The notes under the pieces: model-generated
Told to the model about the DNA's origin: nothing
The model's input: the letters and a program-made list of their open reading frames with translations, nothing else
The model's database searches: none
Assembly: GCA_030430075.1 (NCBI GenBank)
Contig: JAUIGN010000066.1
Coordinates: forward strand, 1-47,190
Source: a bacterium
Lineage (GTDB): Bacteria; Planctomycetota; Planctomycetia; Pirellulales; Pirellulaceae
Direction of reading: 5' to 3'
DNA: 47,190 nt
Program-made: the position numbers and the translations under genes
Shown: positions 35,650 to 46,000 of the stretch, piece by piece
Layout: the number at the start of each line of letters is the position of its first letter
How positions within the stretch are numbered: the first letter of the stretch is position 1

Positions 35650-37797
35650 ATGTCCAGTCACCGATCCACAACCGGCCTTGCGCCGCGCCAGCCGATCTCC
35701 CGTCGCCACCTCCTGAGAACGGCCGGGGCATGTGCCGCCGCGGTGCCGGTGCTGCACGGCTGGGATGCGGCGCGGGGGGCGGATCCCCCGGAACCGCTGC
35801 AGCGGTTTCCACGGATGGTGCATGAGTACTTCGTGCGGCAGGTACGGGCGTCTGCCGCGCGGCACCTGGAGCAACTCGAGAAGCTCGAATCGCGGGCGGA
35901 CGCCGAAGCCTACGTCCGCCATGCGCAAGCCAGAATTCGGCAGGCCTTTGGTCCACAACCGGAGCGTACGCCCCTCCGGCCGCGTGTGACTGGAACCCTC
36001 CAGCGGGATGGCTATCGCATCGAGAATGTGATCTTCGAGAGCCGGCCCGGGTTCCCGGTGACCGCCAATCTCTATCTGCCCGACGGAAGGGAAGGACCGC
36101 TGCCGGCCGTGGTCGGGACTTGCGGTCACTCGACGAACGGCAAGGCAGCGTCGGCCTACCAGGCGTTTGCGCAGGGCCTGGCCAGGCTGGGAACAATCTG
36201 TCTGATCTACGACCCGATCGGCCAGGGTGAACGCCTGCAGTATGTGACCGACGATCTTGCCCCGCAGATCGGGGTCGGCGTTCGTGAACATTTGCACGCC
36301 GGCAACCAGCAGTTTCTCGTCGGCGAGTTCTTCGGTATGTGGCGCGCCTGGGACGGAATCCGGGCACTCGACTACCTGCTGACACGTCCGGAGGTCGACA
36401 AGCGACAGGTTGGTGTGACGGGCAATTCGGGCGGCGGCACGATGACAACCTGGTTGGCGGGCGTCGAGCCGCGGTGGGCGATGGCCGCACCCAGTTGCTT
36501 TGTGACGACGTTTCGCCGCAATCTGGAAAACGAACTCCCCCAGGATACAGAGCAATGTCCGCCCCGGGCGCTTGCACTGGGCCTCGACCACGCCGATTTC
36601 CTCGCCGCAATGGCACCCAAACCGGTCATCATCCTGGCCAAGGAACGCGACTATTTTGATGTGCGAGGGTCGGAGGAGACGTACGGCCGGCTGCGACGCT
36701 TGTATCGGCTGCTGGATGCCGAAGACAACGTTGCCCTGTTCGTCGGCCCGACCGGCCATGGTTACTCGATCGAGAATCGCGAAGCCATGTACTCCTGGTT
36801 CAACCGGGCGACCGGGACAACCACGCCACCGTCAGATCGCCAATTCGATGGGACGCTGCATGCAACTGCCGAAGTGCCGTTTGCGGCGGAGCCGAAGATA
36901 ACCATTGAAAAGGACGAAACCCTCTGGTGCACGCCGCGCGGCCAAGTGGCCGCCGACGCGACGACACGGTCGGTCTTTGACTTCACGCGGGAGAAGGCGA
37001 CCCGCTTGTCGGCTGCTCGCCGGCCCCTCCAAGGTGAGGCACTGCAGCGGGCCGTGTCCAAGGTCTTGAAGCTGCCGGCAGACCGCGGCGGGGTGCCCGA
37101 CTATCGCAATTGGCGATACCTGGGGAGGCGCGGCTACCCGACCCGCCATGCCATGGCCTACGCGGTCGAAACCGAGCCTGGGATTCACGCCATCACGTAC
37201 CGCTTGACAAACGAGTCATGGCATTCCCGACCGCCCCAGGCGGGGCCGCGGGCGATACTCTACGTGGCGCATCGGTCGAGCGACGTGGAGCTGCGGGAGG
37301 AACCCCTGATTCGTGAGCTGATGGCGACCGAACCGGAGTTGCCCGTCTTTACCTGTGACGTCCGCGGGATCGGCGAATCCCAGCCGGAGACGTGCAGCCC
37401 GGGGTCCTTCTCCAGTCCCTATGGCAGTGACTACTTTTATGCGATTCACAGTTTGATGCTCGATCGACCCTACGTGGGACAGAAAACGTTCGACCTTCTC
37501 CGTGTCCTGGACTGGCTCGCTGCCCTGGGTCACACGGAGGTCCACCTGGCCGGCCGCGGCTGGGGCGCGTTGCCCGCCACGTTTGCCGCCGTGATGTCCG
37601 ACAATGTGAAACAGGTGACGCTCAAAAATGCGCTCACTTCCTATGCGGACATCGCCACCAGCGAACAGTACAACTGGCCCTTGTCGACGCTCCTCCCGAA
37701 CGTGCTGGCCCACGTTGACCTGCCCGACTGCTTCGCTGAACTGCAAGCCAAGAAGATCCGGCAGATCGATCCCTGGAACGCCCAGACACCGGAGTAG
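35650..37797 (+). CDS. Tat-exported esterase (acetyl-xylan-esterase-like) with tandem alpha/beta-hydrolase domains
   Basis: 715 residues. ATG 35650 with GGAG 7 nt upstream. Twin-arginine signal SRRHLLRTAG (about 18-27). The first hydrolase domain (about 110-395) has the nucleophile elbow GNSGGG with Ser260, a candidate acid in AKERDYFD (about 330) and His370 in GPTGHGYS. The second domain (about 540-705) repeats the fold (ILYVAHRSSD, VFTCDVRGIGES, HLAGRGWGALPA), but the elbow reads GRGWG with Gly637 where the nucleophile should be, so it is probably inactive. Similar two-domain proteins occur in planctomycetes and are annotated as acetylxylan esterases. Likely deacetylation of sugars or polysaccharides in the periplasm; substrate inferred. 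Convergent with the next gene. Confidence 0.87.
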   Translation: MSSHRSTTGLAPRQPISRRHLLRTAGACAAAVPVLHGWDAARGADPPEPLQRFPRMVHEYFVRQVRASAARHLEQLEKLESRADAEAYVRHAQARIRQAFGPQPERTPLRPRVTGTLQRDGYRIENVIFESRPGFPVTANLYLPDGREGPLPAVVGTCGHSTNGKAASAYQAFAQGLARLGTICLIYDPIGQGERLQYVTDDLAPQIGVGVREHLHAGNQQFLVGEFFGMWRAWDGIRALDYLLTRPEVDKRQVGVTGNSGGGTMTTWLAGVEPRWAMAAPSCFVTTFRRNLENELPQDTEQCPPRALALGLDHADFLAAMAPKPVIILAKERDYFDVRGSEETYGRLRRLYRLLDAEDNVALFVGPTGHGYSIENREAMYSWFNRATGTTTPPSDRQFDGTLHATAEVPFAAEPKITIEKDETLWCTPRGQVAADATTRSVFDFTREKATRLSAARRPLQGEALQRAVSKVLKLPADRGGVPDYRNWRYLGRRGYPTRHAMAYAVETEPGIHAITYRLTNESWHSRPPQAGPRAILYVAHRSSDVELREEPLIRELMATEPELPVFTCDVRGIGESQPETCSPGSFSSPYGSDYFYAIHSLMLDRPYVGQKTFDLLRVLDWLAALGHTEVHLAGRGWGALPATFAAVMSDNVKQVTLKNALTSYADIATSEQYNWPLSTLLPNVLAHVDLPDCFAELQAKKIRQIDPWNAQTPE

Positions 37798-37834
37798 GCC
37801 CAATACGGTTCCATTCGATTCCCTGTTTCCGTAG

Positions 37835-37851
37835 GTCATGCTGTGCATGAC
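37835..37851 (+). terminator. Short hairpin after the Tat esterase gene
   Basis: GTCATGC, a TGT loop, GCATGAC: a perfect 7-bp stem 38 nt after the stop codon, without a U-tract. Weak support as a terminator. Confidence 0.3.
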
Positions 37852-37867
37852 GTCCCGGACTGCGCGG

Positions 37868-37944
37868 CCCAGCGACTTGCCCAGCGACTTGCCCAGCGAC
37901 TTGCACTGAGACTTGCACTGATTGGTGACTTGCACTGATTGGTG
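37868..37944. repeat. 12-nt and 17-nt tandem repeats in a convergent spacer
   Basis: CCCAGCGACTTG units start at 37868, 37880 and 37892, with a variant CACTGAGACTTG at 37904, all 12 nt apart. They lead into two exact copies of ACTTGCACTGATTGGTG at 37911-37927 and 37928-37944. No palindrome arm is present. Confidence 0.88.
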
Positions 37945-38059
37945 TTTTGTGCAAGCAGAATCCGCGATCGCGCCATTCGTGATGCATGGCACGGCCGACG
38001 GATCGGCGAACAAACGGCGGCCCCACTTCACCTGCAGAAAGCCATTGATGCCTGGTCCA

Positions 38060-39478
38060 TTACCGGCGAAGTTCGCTGAAGGGTCGCGGCTGGAACGTGG
38101 TCGGTTGCGGAGTCTTCGCCGTAATGACTTGCCACGTCGCGCCCTGTTCGCGAAAGTGGTCCCACGGCCTGGCCTGATAGGCGATCTGCAAGTGGGGCGT
38201 ATCGATGCGTTGTCCCTGTTGGGCGTGCGAGTCCATCACGGCGGCCACCATCCCCGTTGTCAGCAGGGTTCGTTCTGCCGGGTACGGTTCCACGCGCTGG
38301 ATAAAGTGCTCCTGAATGGCATGGGACAGGGCTTTGAACAGGCCCCGGTTGCCCCACGGGCTGTTGAAGAACGCGGTGGCCCGCGGTTGGTCCTCGCCCC
38401 GCAGACGGCAAGCGAAGTTCCACCGATCGGCGCTACTCCCCAGCTTCAACACGGTCGCCCGCATACCATCCCGGTATTGGACTGAAATTGCATAAGGGCC
38501 GGCGGGTGTCGGCGGCCGAGTCGACTTCGGTTTGGCCTGGAAGACGCCCGTTGTGGGACGCGGCTGACGCGCTGCCCGCATGGACTGTTCGGCCCGCATC
38601 GCTGCATCGACCAGTTCTTGCGACCAGCGCCCGGCTGCTTGCGCTTGCTGGAACTTTTTGCCGGTCAGCAATTCGACGGAGGCGACTCCCGTCTCACCGC
38701 CCATCCGCGCTTCAACCAGCGATTGGAGCACTTCCAGCGCGTGAAAATCGTACGATTCCAATCCGCCGCCATGGATCGACACGGCTTCTTCGATCGATGC
38801 CTGGTCCGGCAACTCCAGGGGCGGCCGTCGTTCGGCCAGCGGGACGGAACTACCGGCCAGCAGTGGCATCCGGTGCGCCCGCGCGGTGTCATACATTTCC
38901 TTGGCCCAATCCCAGCGATAGGAGAGATGCTTGTCGTTGAAGATGGGTACAAACCGATTGGCGCGCCGCATCACCGCCACCGATTCATCGAAGAACCGTT
39001 TGCGGGGATAGAGGTGCTGGCCACGCGCGTTGTACGCGTAGTCTCCGTGCTCGCCGATGATCAGCACGGCATCGACGTTCAACTGCCGACTTCCACCGCA
39101 GAGGGCTGATTCAATCGACGTGTAGAGTGGAATGTCGAACCGCCGAGCCACCTCGCGGGCCATGTCGTCCTGGGGCAACTGATCGGCGTAGAACGAGATG
39201 ACATCAACGCCGGGATCGGTGAGTTGCCCGTTGAAGTAATACGGGCCCAGAAAATTCTCCAGGATGTTGTATGCATGACTCCGAAACCGCAAGACCGTGA
39301 AGATGGCGGCAACGCGAGGGCGCCGGCTGCTCGGAGCCGCGCCGCCAGGACGGGGCGCGCTGCCGGTCGCCAGGAATGCGGCGCCGGGAAGCCCGTGCGC
39401 CATGGCCGGCCAGGGGCGGGCTGCGGAGGTGGCGAGTCCAAGTCGTTGAAGAAACTGACGGCGGTTGCCGGGTGACAT
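38060..39478 (-). CDS. Tat-exported planctomycete protein of unknown function
   Basis: 472 residues. ATG 39478 with GAGG 6 nt upstream. Twin-arginine signal NRRQFLQRLG (5-14). The body is an alpha/beta fold that looks NAD- or sugar-binding-like at its start (RVAAIFTVLRFRSHAYNILE, about 54-74). It continues with LLIGEHGDYAYN-like sequence (VLIIGEHGDYAYNARGQHLYP, about 138-158), NDKHLSYRWDWAKEMYDTA (about 181-199), SSVPLAERRPPLELP and AVSIHGGGLESYDFHALEVLQ (about 238-258). These motifs are highly conserved in planctomycete homologues as I remember them, but I know no assigned function. Divergent from the giant gene at 40069, separated by 590 bp. Confidence 0.75.
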   Translation of the reverse strand: MSPGNRRQFLQRLGLATSAARPWPAMAHGLPGAAFLATGSAPRPGGAAPSSRRPRVAAIFTVLRFRSHAYNILENFLGPYYFNGQLTDPGVDVISFYADQLPQDDMAREVARRFDIPLYTSIESALCGGSRQLNVDAVLIIGEHGDYAYNARGQHLYPRKRFFDESVAVMRRANRFVPIFNDKHLSYRWDWAKEMYDTARAHRMPLLAGSSVPLAERRPPLELPDQASIEEAVSIHGGGLESYDFHALEVLQSLVEARMGGETGVASVELLTGKKFQQAQAAGRWSQELVDAAMRAEQSMRAARQPRPTTGVFQAKPKSTRPPTPAGPYAISVQYRDGMRATVLKLGSSADRWNFACRLRGEDQPRATAFFNSPWGNRGLFKALSHAIQEHFIQRVEPYPAERTLLTTGMVAAVMDSHAQQGQRIDTPHLQIAYQARPWDHFREQGATWQVITAKTPQPTTFQPRPFSELRR

Positions 39479-40068
39479 GGGAGCCTCGTGGAATATTTAG
39501 GCGAGTGATGTTCCGCGGTCACCCGCAGAAAAAGATTGTGAAACGACCGCAACCTGAGTACCGCACCGCGTCTGCAGCCATCGCCGCCGGACGGTGTCGC
39601 CGCCGGACGGTGTCAGGCTGGAACCAGCGGCCGGCGACGGTCGCGACCAATTCCCGGAAGCGATTGGCGACTCGACCCGAAACACGCCGAATTGTTGTGT
39701 TCGCGCCGCTGCGTCCGCGTCATCATACAGCCGCGGCAAAGCGCCACATCAATCTGGCCAGATCATCCCACAGATTGTCCGTCGATTCAGCCCCGCCGAC
39801 GTTGGGTCAGCAGATTTCTTCGGCCCGGCCCCCGCTTTCATTCGATTGGCCATTTTGTGCTTGAGATGGCCGTCAAAACCCTTTATCAAATGAGTCCTCC
39901 TGGAAGCGATCATCGGGCCGTTTTGGGGTGGAGCGTGTCGCACGGCATTGGCATCGACTTCCCCTCCATGGGCAGCCGCCCCGACCTGCTTACCTGGCCC
40001 GAGGTCTTCCCACGAATCATTTCACTGCCTTCGTGCAGTGGCCCCTTTGACGCCCCAAGGATTCTCAC
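39479..40068. other. 590-bp divergent region upstream of the right giant gene
   Basis: It must hold promoters for both flanking genes. A candidate plus-strand promoter lies at 39861-39889. A perfect 16-nt tandem duplication (CGCCGCCGGACGGTGT) occupies 39582-39613. No gene is supported; a 64-codon minus-strand frame (39749-39943) lacks a ribosome-binding site. Confidence 0.5.
39861..39889 (+). promoter_or_regulatory. Candidate sigma-70-like promoter of the right giant gene
   Basis: TTGAGA (39861-39866) and TATCAA (39884-39889) with a 17-nt spacer, in a locally AT-rich stretch about 180 bp upstream of the ATG at 40069. It matches the consensus hexamers at 4-5 positions each. Planctomycete promoters are poorly defined, so this is tentative. 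Confidence 0.3.
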
Positions 40069-43000
40069 ATGCGACGCAAGCGATCTTTCAAACCGCCGAC
40101 TAGCACCTTGTCCCGATCCGCTGGCCGGCGCCGACGGAAGGCTCGAAGAACGACCAACCTGGGGCTGGAGCCGCTGGAGGATCGCCTCGTGTTGGCGGCA
40201 ATCGTGACCTTGAGTCCCGCTCAGGCAACCGCTGCGGGGCTGCTCGATGACCTGCTGGGTGCGCTGCCGGCGGATACCCAGACCGCCTTGCGTCCCGTAC
40301 GAAACATCCTGGATTTCGCCGATTCGTCGGCAACCTACGTCGGCTTTCCTGGCGAGGTGAACGAAGTGGATGTCACCGGCGACCTGGCCAACACGTTTCT
40401 GCTGGTGAACGAAGACAGCAACGTGAGCCTCCTGCGGTCCGGGCTGGTCTTTACGAGAGATCTCCTTGACGTGCTGGTGCCCAGTTTCAGCTTTGACGCC
40501 AACGCCGGTGGATCGGTCGGCCCGCTGATCGCCTTCGTGGACGGTCTGCTGGGATTCGGGATTGAGCTGACCAGCGATCAGATCAAGGCCGGGATCACGC
40601 AGATCTTTGATTTGACCGATGCTCGGGCGATCGTGGCCAATCCCAGCGCGCTGCTGGACGTCATTCCTGAACTGGGCAACTTCGTCGGGGTCATCGATTC
40701 GGTACTCGACTTTGACTTGCGGCAGCTCGTGCCGGAGATCAGTATCGAACCCATTATCGATATTGGTCTGCCGTTCGGGTTGCCGGACATCGAGATTCCA
40801 CCCGAGTTGAACGTTGATATCGTTGAATACCTGGAACTGGACGAACTGGGTGTGCCGCTGACGCTCGGCGAATTGGCTGACGCATTTCCGGGACCGGTCG
40901 AGGAAGCATTTCAGATCTTGACCGGCTTCGTCGACTTCTTTACTCAGGACTTCATCTCGGACAAGCTGTCGATCGCGACGCTCGACGGGCCCGACACGAT
41001 CAACGTGGAAAAGATCACCGGCCTGGATATCCTCGCGCTGGCGGGACCGGGCGACGACACGATCCGCCTGGGTGGGGGGACGGCGTTTCTGGACGAGCTG
41101 AATTCCGAGTTTGGTTTGCCGTTCGACCTCTTTACGGCCAAGTCGCCGGCCGAGCTGCGGCTGTTCGGCGAGGCGGGGCGTGACACGTTCGTCATCGGCC
41201 CTCGGTTCGATTCGCTCGACACGGAGATCGACGGCGGCGACGACAGCGACCTGCTGCTCATCGAAGGTTCGGATCATGGCGAGACGATTCGCATCGTCGC
41301 CCACCCCGACGGGCGGCTCAACGAAATTCAGTTTCTTGACCCGGATCCCAACGGCAACGTGCCAACCGAGGAAGTGCAGACCATTACGTTGCCTGCCAAC
41401 ACGGACGGCGGGACGTTTACGCTGCGGTTCACCGATCCCTCGGGCGTGACCGGCGTGACGGCCCCGATCGTCTTTGACGCAGCGGCGACCGGTCCCGGTT
41501 CGGTCCAAGCCCGGCTCGAAGACCTCACCAACATCGGGACCGGCGACGTGGCCGTTTCGGGGACCCCGGGCGGGCCGTGGACGGTCCGCTTTACGCAGGC
41601 ACTTGCCAACCAGAACATTTCCCTGCTGCAAGCCGACGGGTCGGCCCTCAGCCAGGATTCGGCCGACGTCGACGTTGCGCGGACCGTCCAGGGAGATCCC
41701 CTCCGAGGCGTCAATGAGATTCAGCGGATCACCCTGCCGACGCTGCTGCCCAGCGGCACGCGCTACGTCAGCGGGGGCACGTTGACGCTGGAGTTTGGCG
41801 GCGACACGACGGCCGCCATCCCCCACAGCGCCACGCGGACCGACATTCGCAATGCGCTGGAGGCCCTGCCCAGCATTCAGAGTCTGAACGGCGGGATTAA
41901 CGTGACCGGCTCGGCCGGTGGTCCCTGGTCAGTCGAGTTTCAGGACCTGCAGTCGCACAGCCTGATCACGGCCAACGGCGCTTTGCTGACGGGCGGCATC
42001 AGCGGCGATGTGACGGTCTTCAACGAGGGCGTGCCTTTGAACGCCGTTGTGCGGCTGCCCAGCCCGCTTGCCGGGCAAGTGCTGGGCGGTGACTTCCGCT
42101 TGTTCCTCGACGGCGTGCCGACCGGCCCGCTGTCGTTCAATGCTTCGGCCAGCCAGGTGCAGGATGCCTTGGAAAACCTACCCAACGCCAACGAAGTGAG
42201 CGTGACCGGTCCGTTCGGCGGGCCCTGGAACGTGACCCTCAGCGGGTCCGGTGCGGCCGGTGGTCTGACGGGCGACGCGGCCGGTCTGACCGGTGGCGTG
42301 GACCTGGATGTGCAAACCACCACTCCTGCCAGCGGCAGCAACGAAGTCCAACAGTTGCGGTTTTGCATGACGTCCAACGGGACTCCCTGTGACGGCCAGG
42401 TAACCGGCGGGACGTTCACGATGGACGTCGAATCGATGGTGGGCGGATTCCTGATTCGGCGGACCACGGAACCGATTCCCTTCGATGCGACGGCGGCTGA
42501 ATTCCAGCAGGCATTGGAAGACCTCGCCACGGTGGGACCCGGCAATGTGGAGGTGACCAAGGCGTCGGTCACTGAGGGCGGGGAAACGTTTACCCAATGG
42601 ACGATTCGTTACCAGGGCGATCTGGCCGGCACCGACCTGGGTTTCGGTCCCACGTTTGTCGACCTGGCCGGCCTGGTCACGACCGGCGGCGCCACGGTGG
42701 CGACCTTCGACCAGGTCAATGGAGTTGCCGGCGACGATGAGGTTCAGACGATCACCCCCTCGGCGACGTTGACCAGCGGCGACTTCACGCTGACGTTTGA
42801 CGGCCGAACCACGGATCCCTTGCCGTTCAACGCCACGCCGAACGAGGTCCGCGATGCGCTGGAAGATCTCAACAATATCGGCGACGGGAGCGTCAGCGTG
42901 ACGGGATCGGCCGGCGGCCCCTGGTTGGTGGCATTCGATGGCGGGATCTTTGCGCAGGCGGACGTGCCGCTCTTGTCCGCCAATCCGCAGAACTTGACCG

Positions 43001-46000
43001 GCGGTTTTGGTGTGGGTTCGATTTCGATCGAGCGTCCTTTAATGCCGTTGCTGCCGCCACTGCCGGCGGAGAACGAGATTCAAACCGTGTCTTTCTCCGA
43101 CCCGGAAACCGGTCTTCCGTTGCTCCCGGCGGGCGGAACCTTTCGGTTGCGTTTCGATGGCGAGACCACCATTCCGCTGGTTCCGTCTGCGACCGCGCTG
43201 GACGTCCAGACGGCGCTTCAGGCGTTGCCCACGATCGGTGCCGGCAGCGTCTCCGTCAGCGGCGGGGTAGGGAACTGGACCGTGACGTTTACCGGCACAC
43301 TGGCTGCCCGCGACGTTTCCCTGTTAAGCGTCGATGCGGCCGGATTGAGGCGGAATGAACCGATTCTGGTCGAGTTGACGCAGGAGGCCAGCCTGGCGAA
43401 TGAAACCCAGGTCGTCTCCATTCCCGCCAGCGTCACGGGCGGTGATTTCACGCTGACCTTCCAGTCGATCGTGGTTTCAGAGACCGTTCGAGGTGACGGT
43501 TCCAACAACGAGCGGCAGGTCATCGGACTGCCTTCCGGTGTAACGGGCGGCACCTTCCAGCTCGAATTCGGCGGTTTGTCGACACCGCCGCTGGCGTCGG
43601 GCGCTGCGGCGGCGACGATTCAGGCGGCCCTCGAACAACTGGCTTCGATCGGCATTGGCAACGTGCTGGTCGGCCCGGATCCGGCGGCGCCCGCCGATCC
43701 CACTCGCTGGCAGGTCACCTTCCAGGGTGCGCTTGCCAATACCGATGTGGCGTTGCTTCGGGCGGATTCCAGCCAGTTGACCGGTCCCTTCACGACCGGT
43801 CCCATCCCGTTCGACGGGATGGCGTCCGCCGTGCAGTCGGCGCTCGAAGCCTTACCGTCGATCGGTGTCGGCAATGTCTCGGTCAGCGGCGATGCCGGAG
43901 GACCTTGGACGGTCGAATTCATTGGGGCCCTGGAGGGCACGCCTCTCCAGCTGATGGTCGGCGACGGTTCCAACCTGGCCGCCCTGGGCGGCAGCGATCC
44001 AACCGTCACCACCACCACGCCTGGCGGTGACGGCAACGACGTCCTGATCTCGACCAAGCGATTCCCCGACAACGAATTCGGCGAACCCGGTTTTCGCAAC
44101 GTGGAGAAGATCGTCGTCGACGGCGGGGGCGGCGGCGACCGCCTCGAGATTATCGGAGCCGTGGACGTTCCCCAGGGGATCTTTTTCAGCGGCGGTGACG
44201 GCATTGACCTGTTGCGGGCGACGTCCAAGGCCGCGGCCCCCGTGTTCGTTGCCCCTCCTTTCCCGAATGACGACGGGGCGGTCTTCACAATGGACGGTCT
44301 ATCCATCGAGTTCGACAGCATGGAGGGCGGACTGTCCTTTGTCGGCGGGGAGAGCGGGAGCGTGCAGGGCGATGTCACGCTGGCCGGCACCGATACGGGT
44401 GATGAAATGCGGTTCATCGGGCTGTCGGCAAACAATGGTCTATTTGTCCGCGACACGCAGGTTTCCATTTTCCTGGAGAACTTCGCCGCCGACTCCAAGC
44501 TCACGCTGCAGGGCCAGCAGGGTGACGATACGATCGAATTGGCACTCAACGGCGTCACCGACTTTTCGCCGATTGTGATTGAAGGTGGCGGGCCGGGTGG
44601 CGGCAATGGGGTTCGCCTGGAAGGCACCTCCGGTCCCGACACATTCGTTCACACGCCGGACGCCGCGTCGGTCGATGCCGGTGTGATCATGGTCGAATCG
44701 GTCGAGGTGCAGTATGTCGACATCAATGACGTGATCTTCGTCGGGCGGGGCGGCGTCGACAGCCTGCACGTCAACGAGCCGGCCGCCGACAGCAATGATC
44801 TGATCCGGTTCTTTCCGGAGACGGCCAACAACGGCACGCTTCTGTTGACGTCTCAAAGCGGCGGTCCGGAAACCGCGCTCGTCCATGCTCCCGTTTCCTT
44901 TACCAGCATCGAGACGCGGAACCTCAACACCGGGACGGGGACCGACACGGTATTCGTTTCCACGGACAACTTCCCGGGCGTGCGCAGCGGTCTGTCAATT
45001 GACGGTGGCAGCGGCGTGGCGGAGCTGTTGCTGGGGGACCAGAAAACGCTGATCACGCACGATCCGTCGGCCGAAGATCACTTGATCTTCGACATCACGG
45101 CGACCCGAGACGAGCATCAGATCGACGTGACTCCCGGCCTGGGGCTGGCGATTTCGTTGAGCGTGGGCGCCGGACAGGACATTCTGGCGTTCCACGCCAA
45201 GGACGCGAACGTCACGGTCGACCTGGAGGTTGCTACCATCTCGCAGCCCGGATTCGGGGATGTGACGTTCGTCGGCACGGAAGACGTGCGGTTGCTGGGC
45301 GGCGGAACGGCCAGCCCGCTGACCTTCCTGGGGCCCGGGTCGCGGGAACGAATCACGTACGCTCCCATCGACGGCACTAGCGGTGCCGTGTTCGCGGACG
45401 GAGCCTGGGCCGGTTACGGGTTCGAAGGTTTTGCCGGCACCTTGACGATCAACGGCGGCGCGGCCGGCGGTGATGAACTGGTGGTCGAAGGTTCGTCCGA
45501 TGTCGACGCCGTGCGGCTCGACGGCACCGCGCGCACGGTCAGCATCGCCGACGCCGCCGGATCACCACTCAAGTCGGTCACGATCGGTACCGGCGTGGAA
45601 ATCGTCACACTGAACGGGCTCGCCGGCGACGACGCCTTCAGTGTATCTCCCGCGTCGACTCCCCCGCTGACGGTGCGGATCGATGGTGGAACGCCCAACG
45701 CCAGCGATCGGCTGGTCGTCGAGGACGAAGGGCCGGGTGATCTGGTCCTGCATCGGGAGGCACCCGATCGCCGCAGCGGGTCGATCACGATCGGTGCGAT
45801 GGCTCCGATTGACTACGACCATGTCGAGCGTGTCGATATTCTTCCCCTGGACCCGATCACGGGCCGCACCGGCGCTGACGCCATGGGCAAACTGGTCGTC
45901 TTTGATACCGACCCGTTTGAACAGAACGATGCCCTCCCGCTGCGAACCGATTTTCCGGCACTCTTCGAAGTGGCGGTGAATCCGAACATCGATCCAGGCG

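Noticed and set aside
39749..39943. 64-codon minus-strand open frame in the divergent spacer
   Set aside because: No ribosome-binding site and no recognisable signal or domain; overlaps the candidate promoter.
39910..41826. 638-codon minus-strand open frame over the start of the right giant gene, and 45562-47190 minus
   Set aside because: Shadows. The similarity of 45562-47190 (-) to 1-1584 (+) only reflects the inverted repeat of the underlying DNA.
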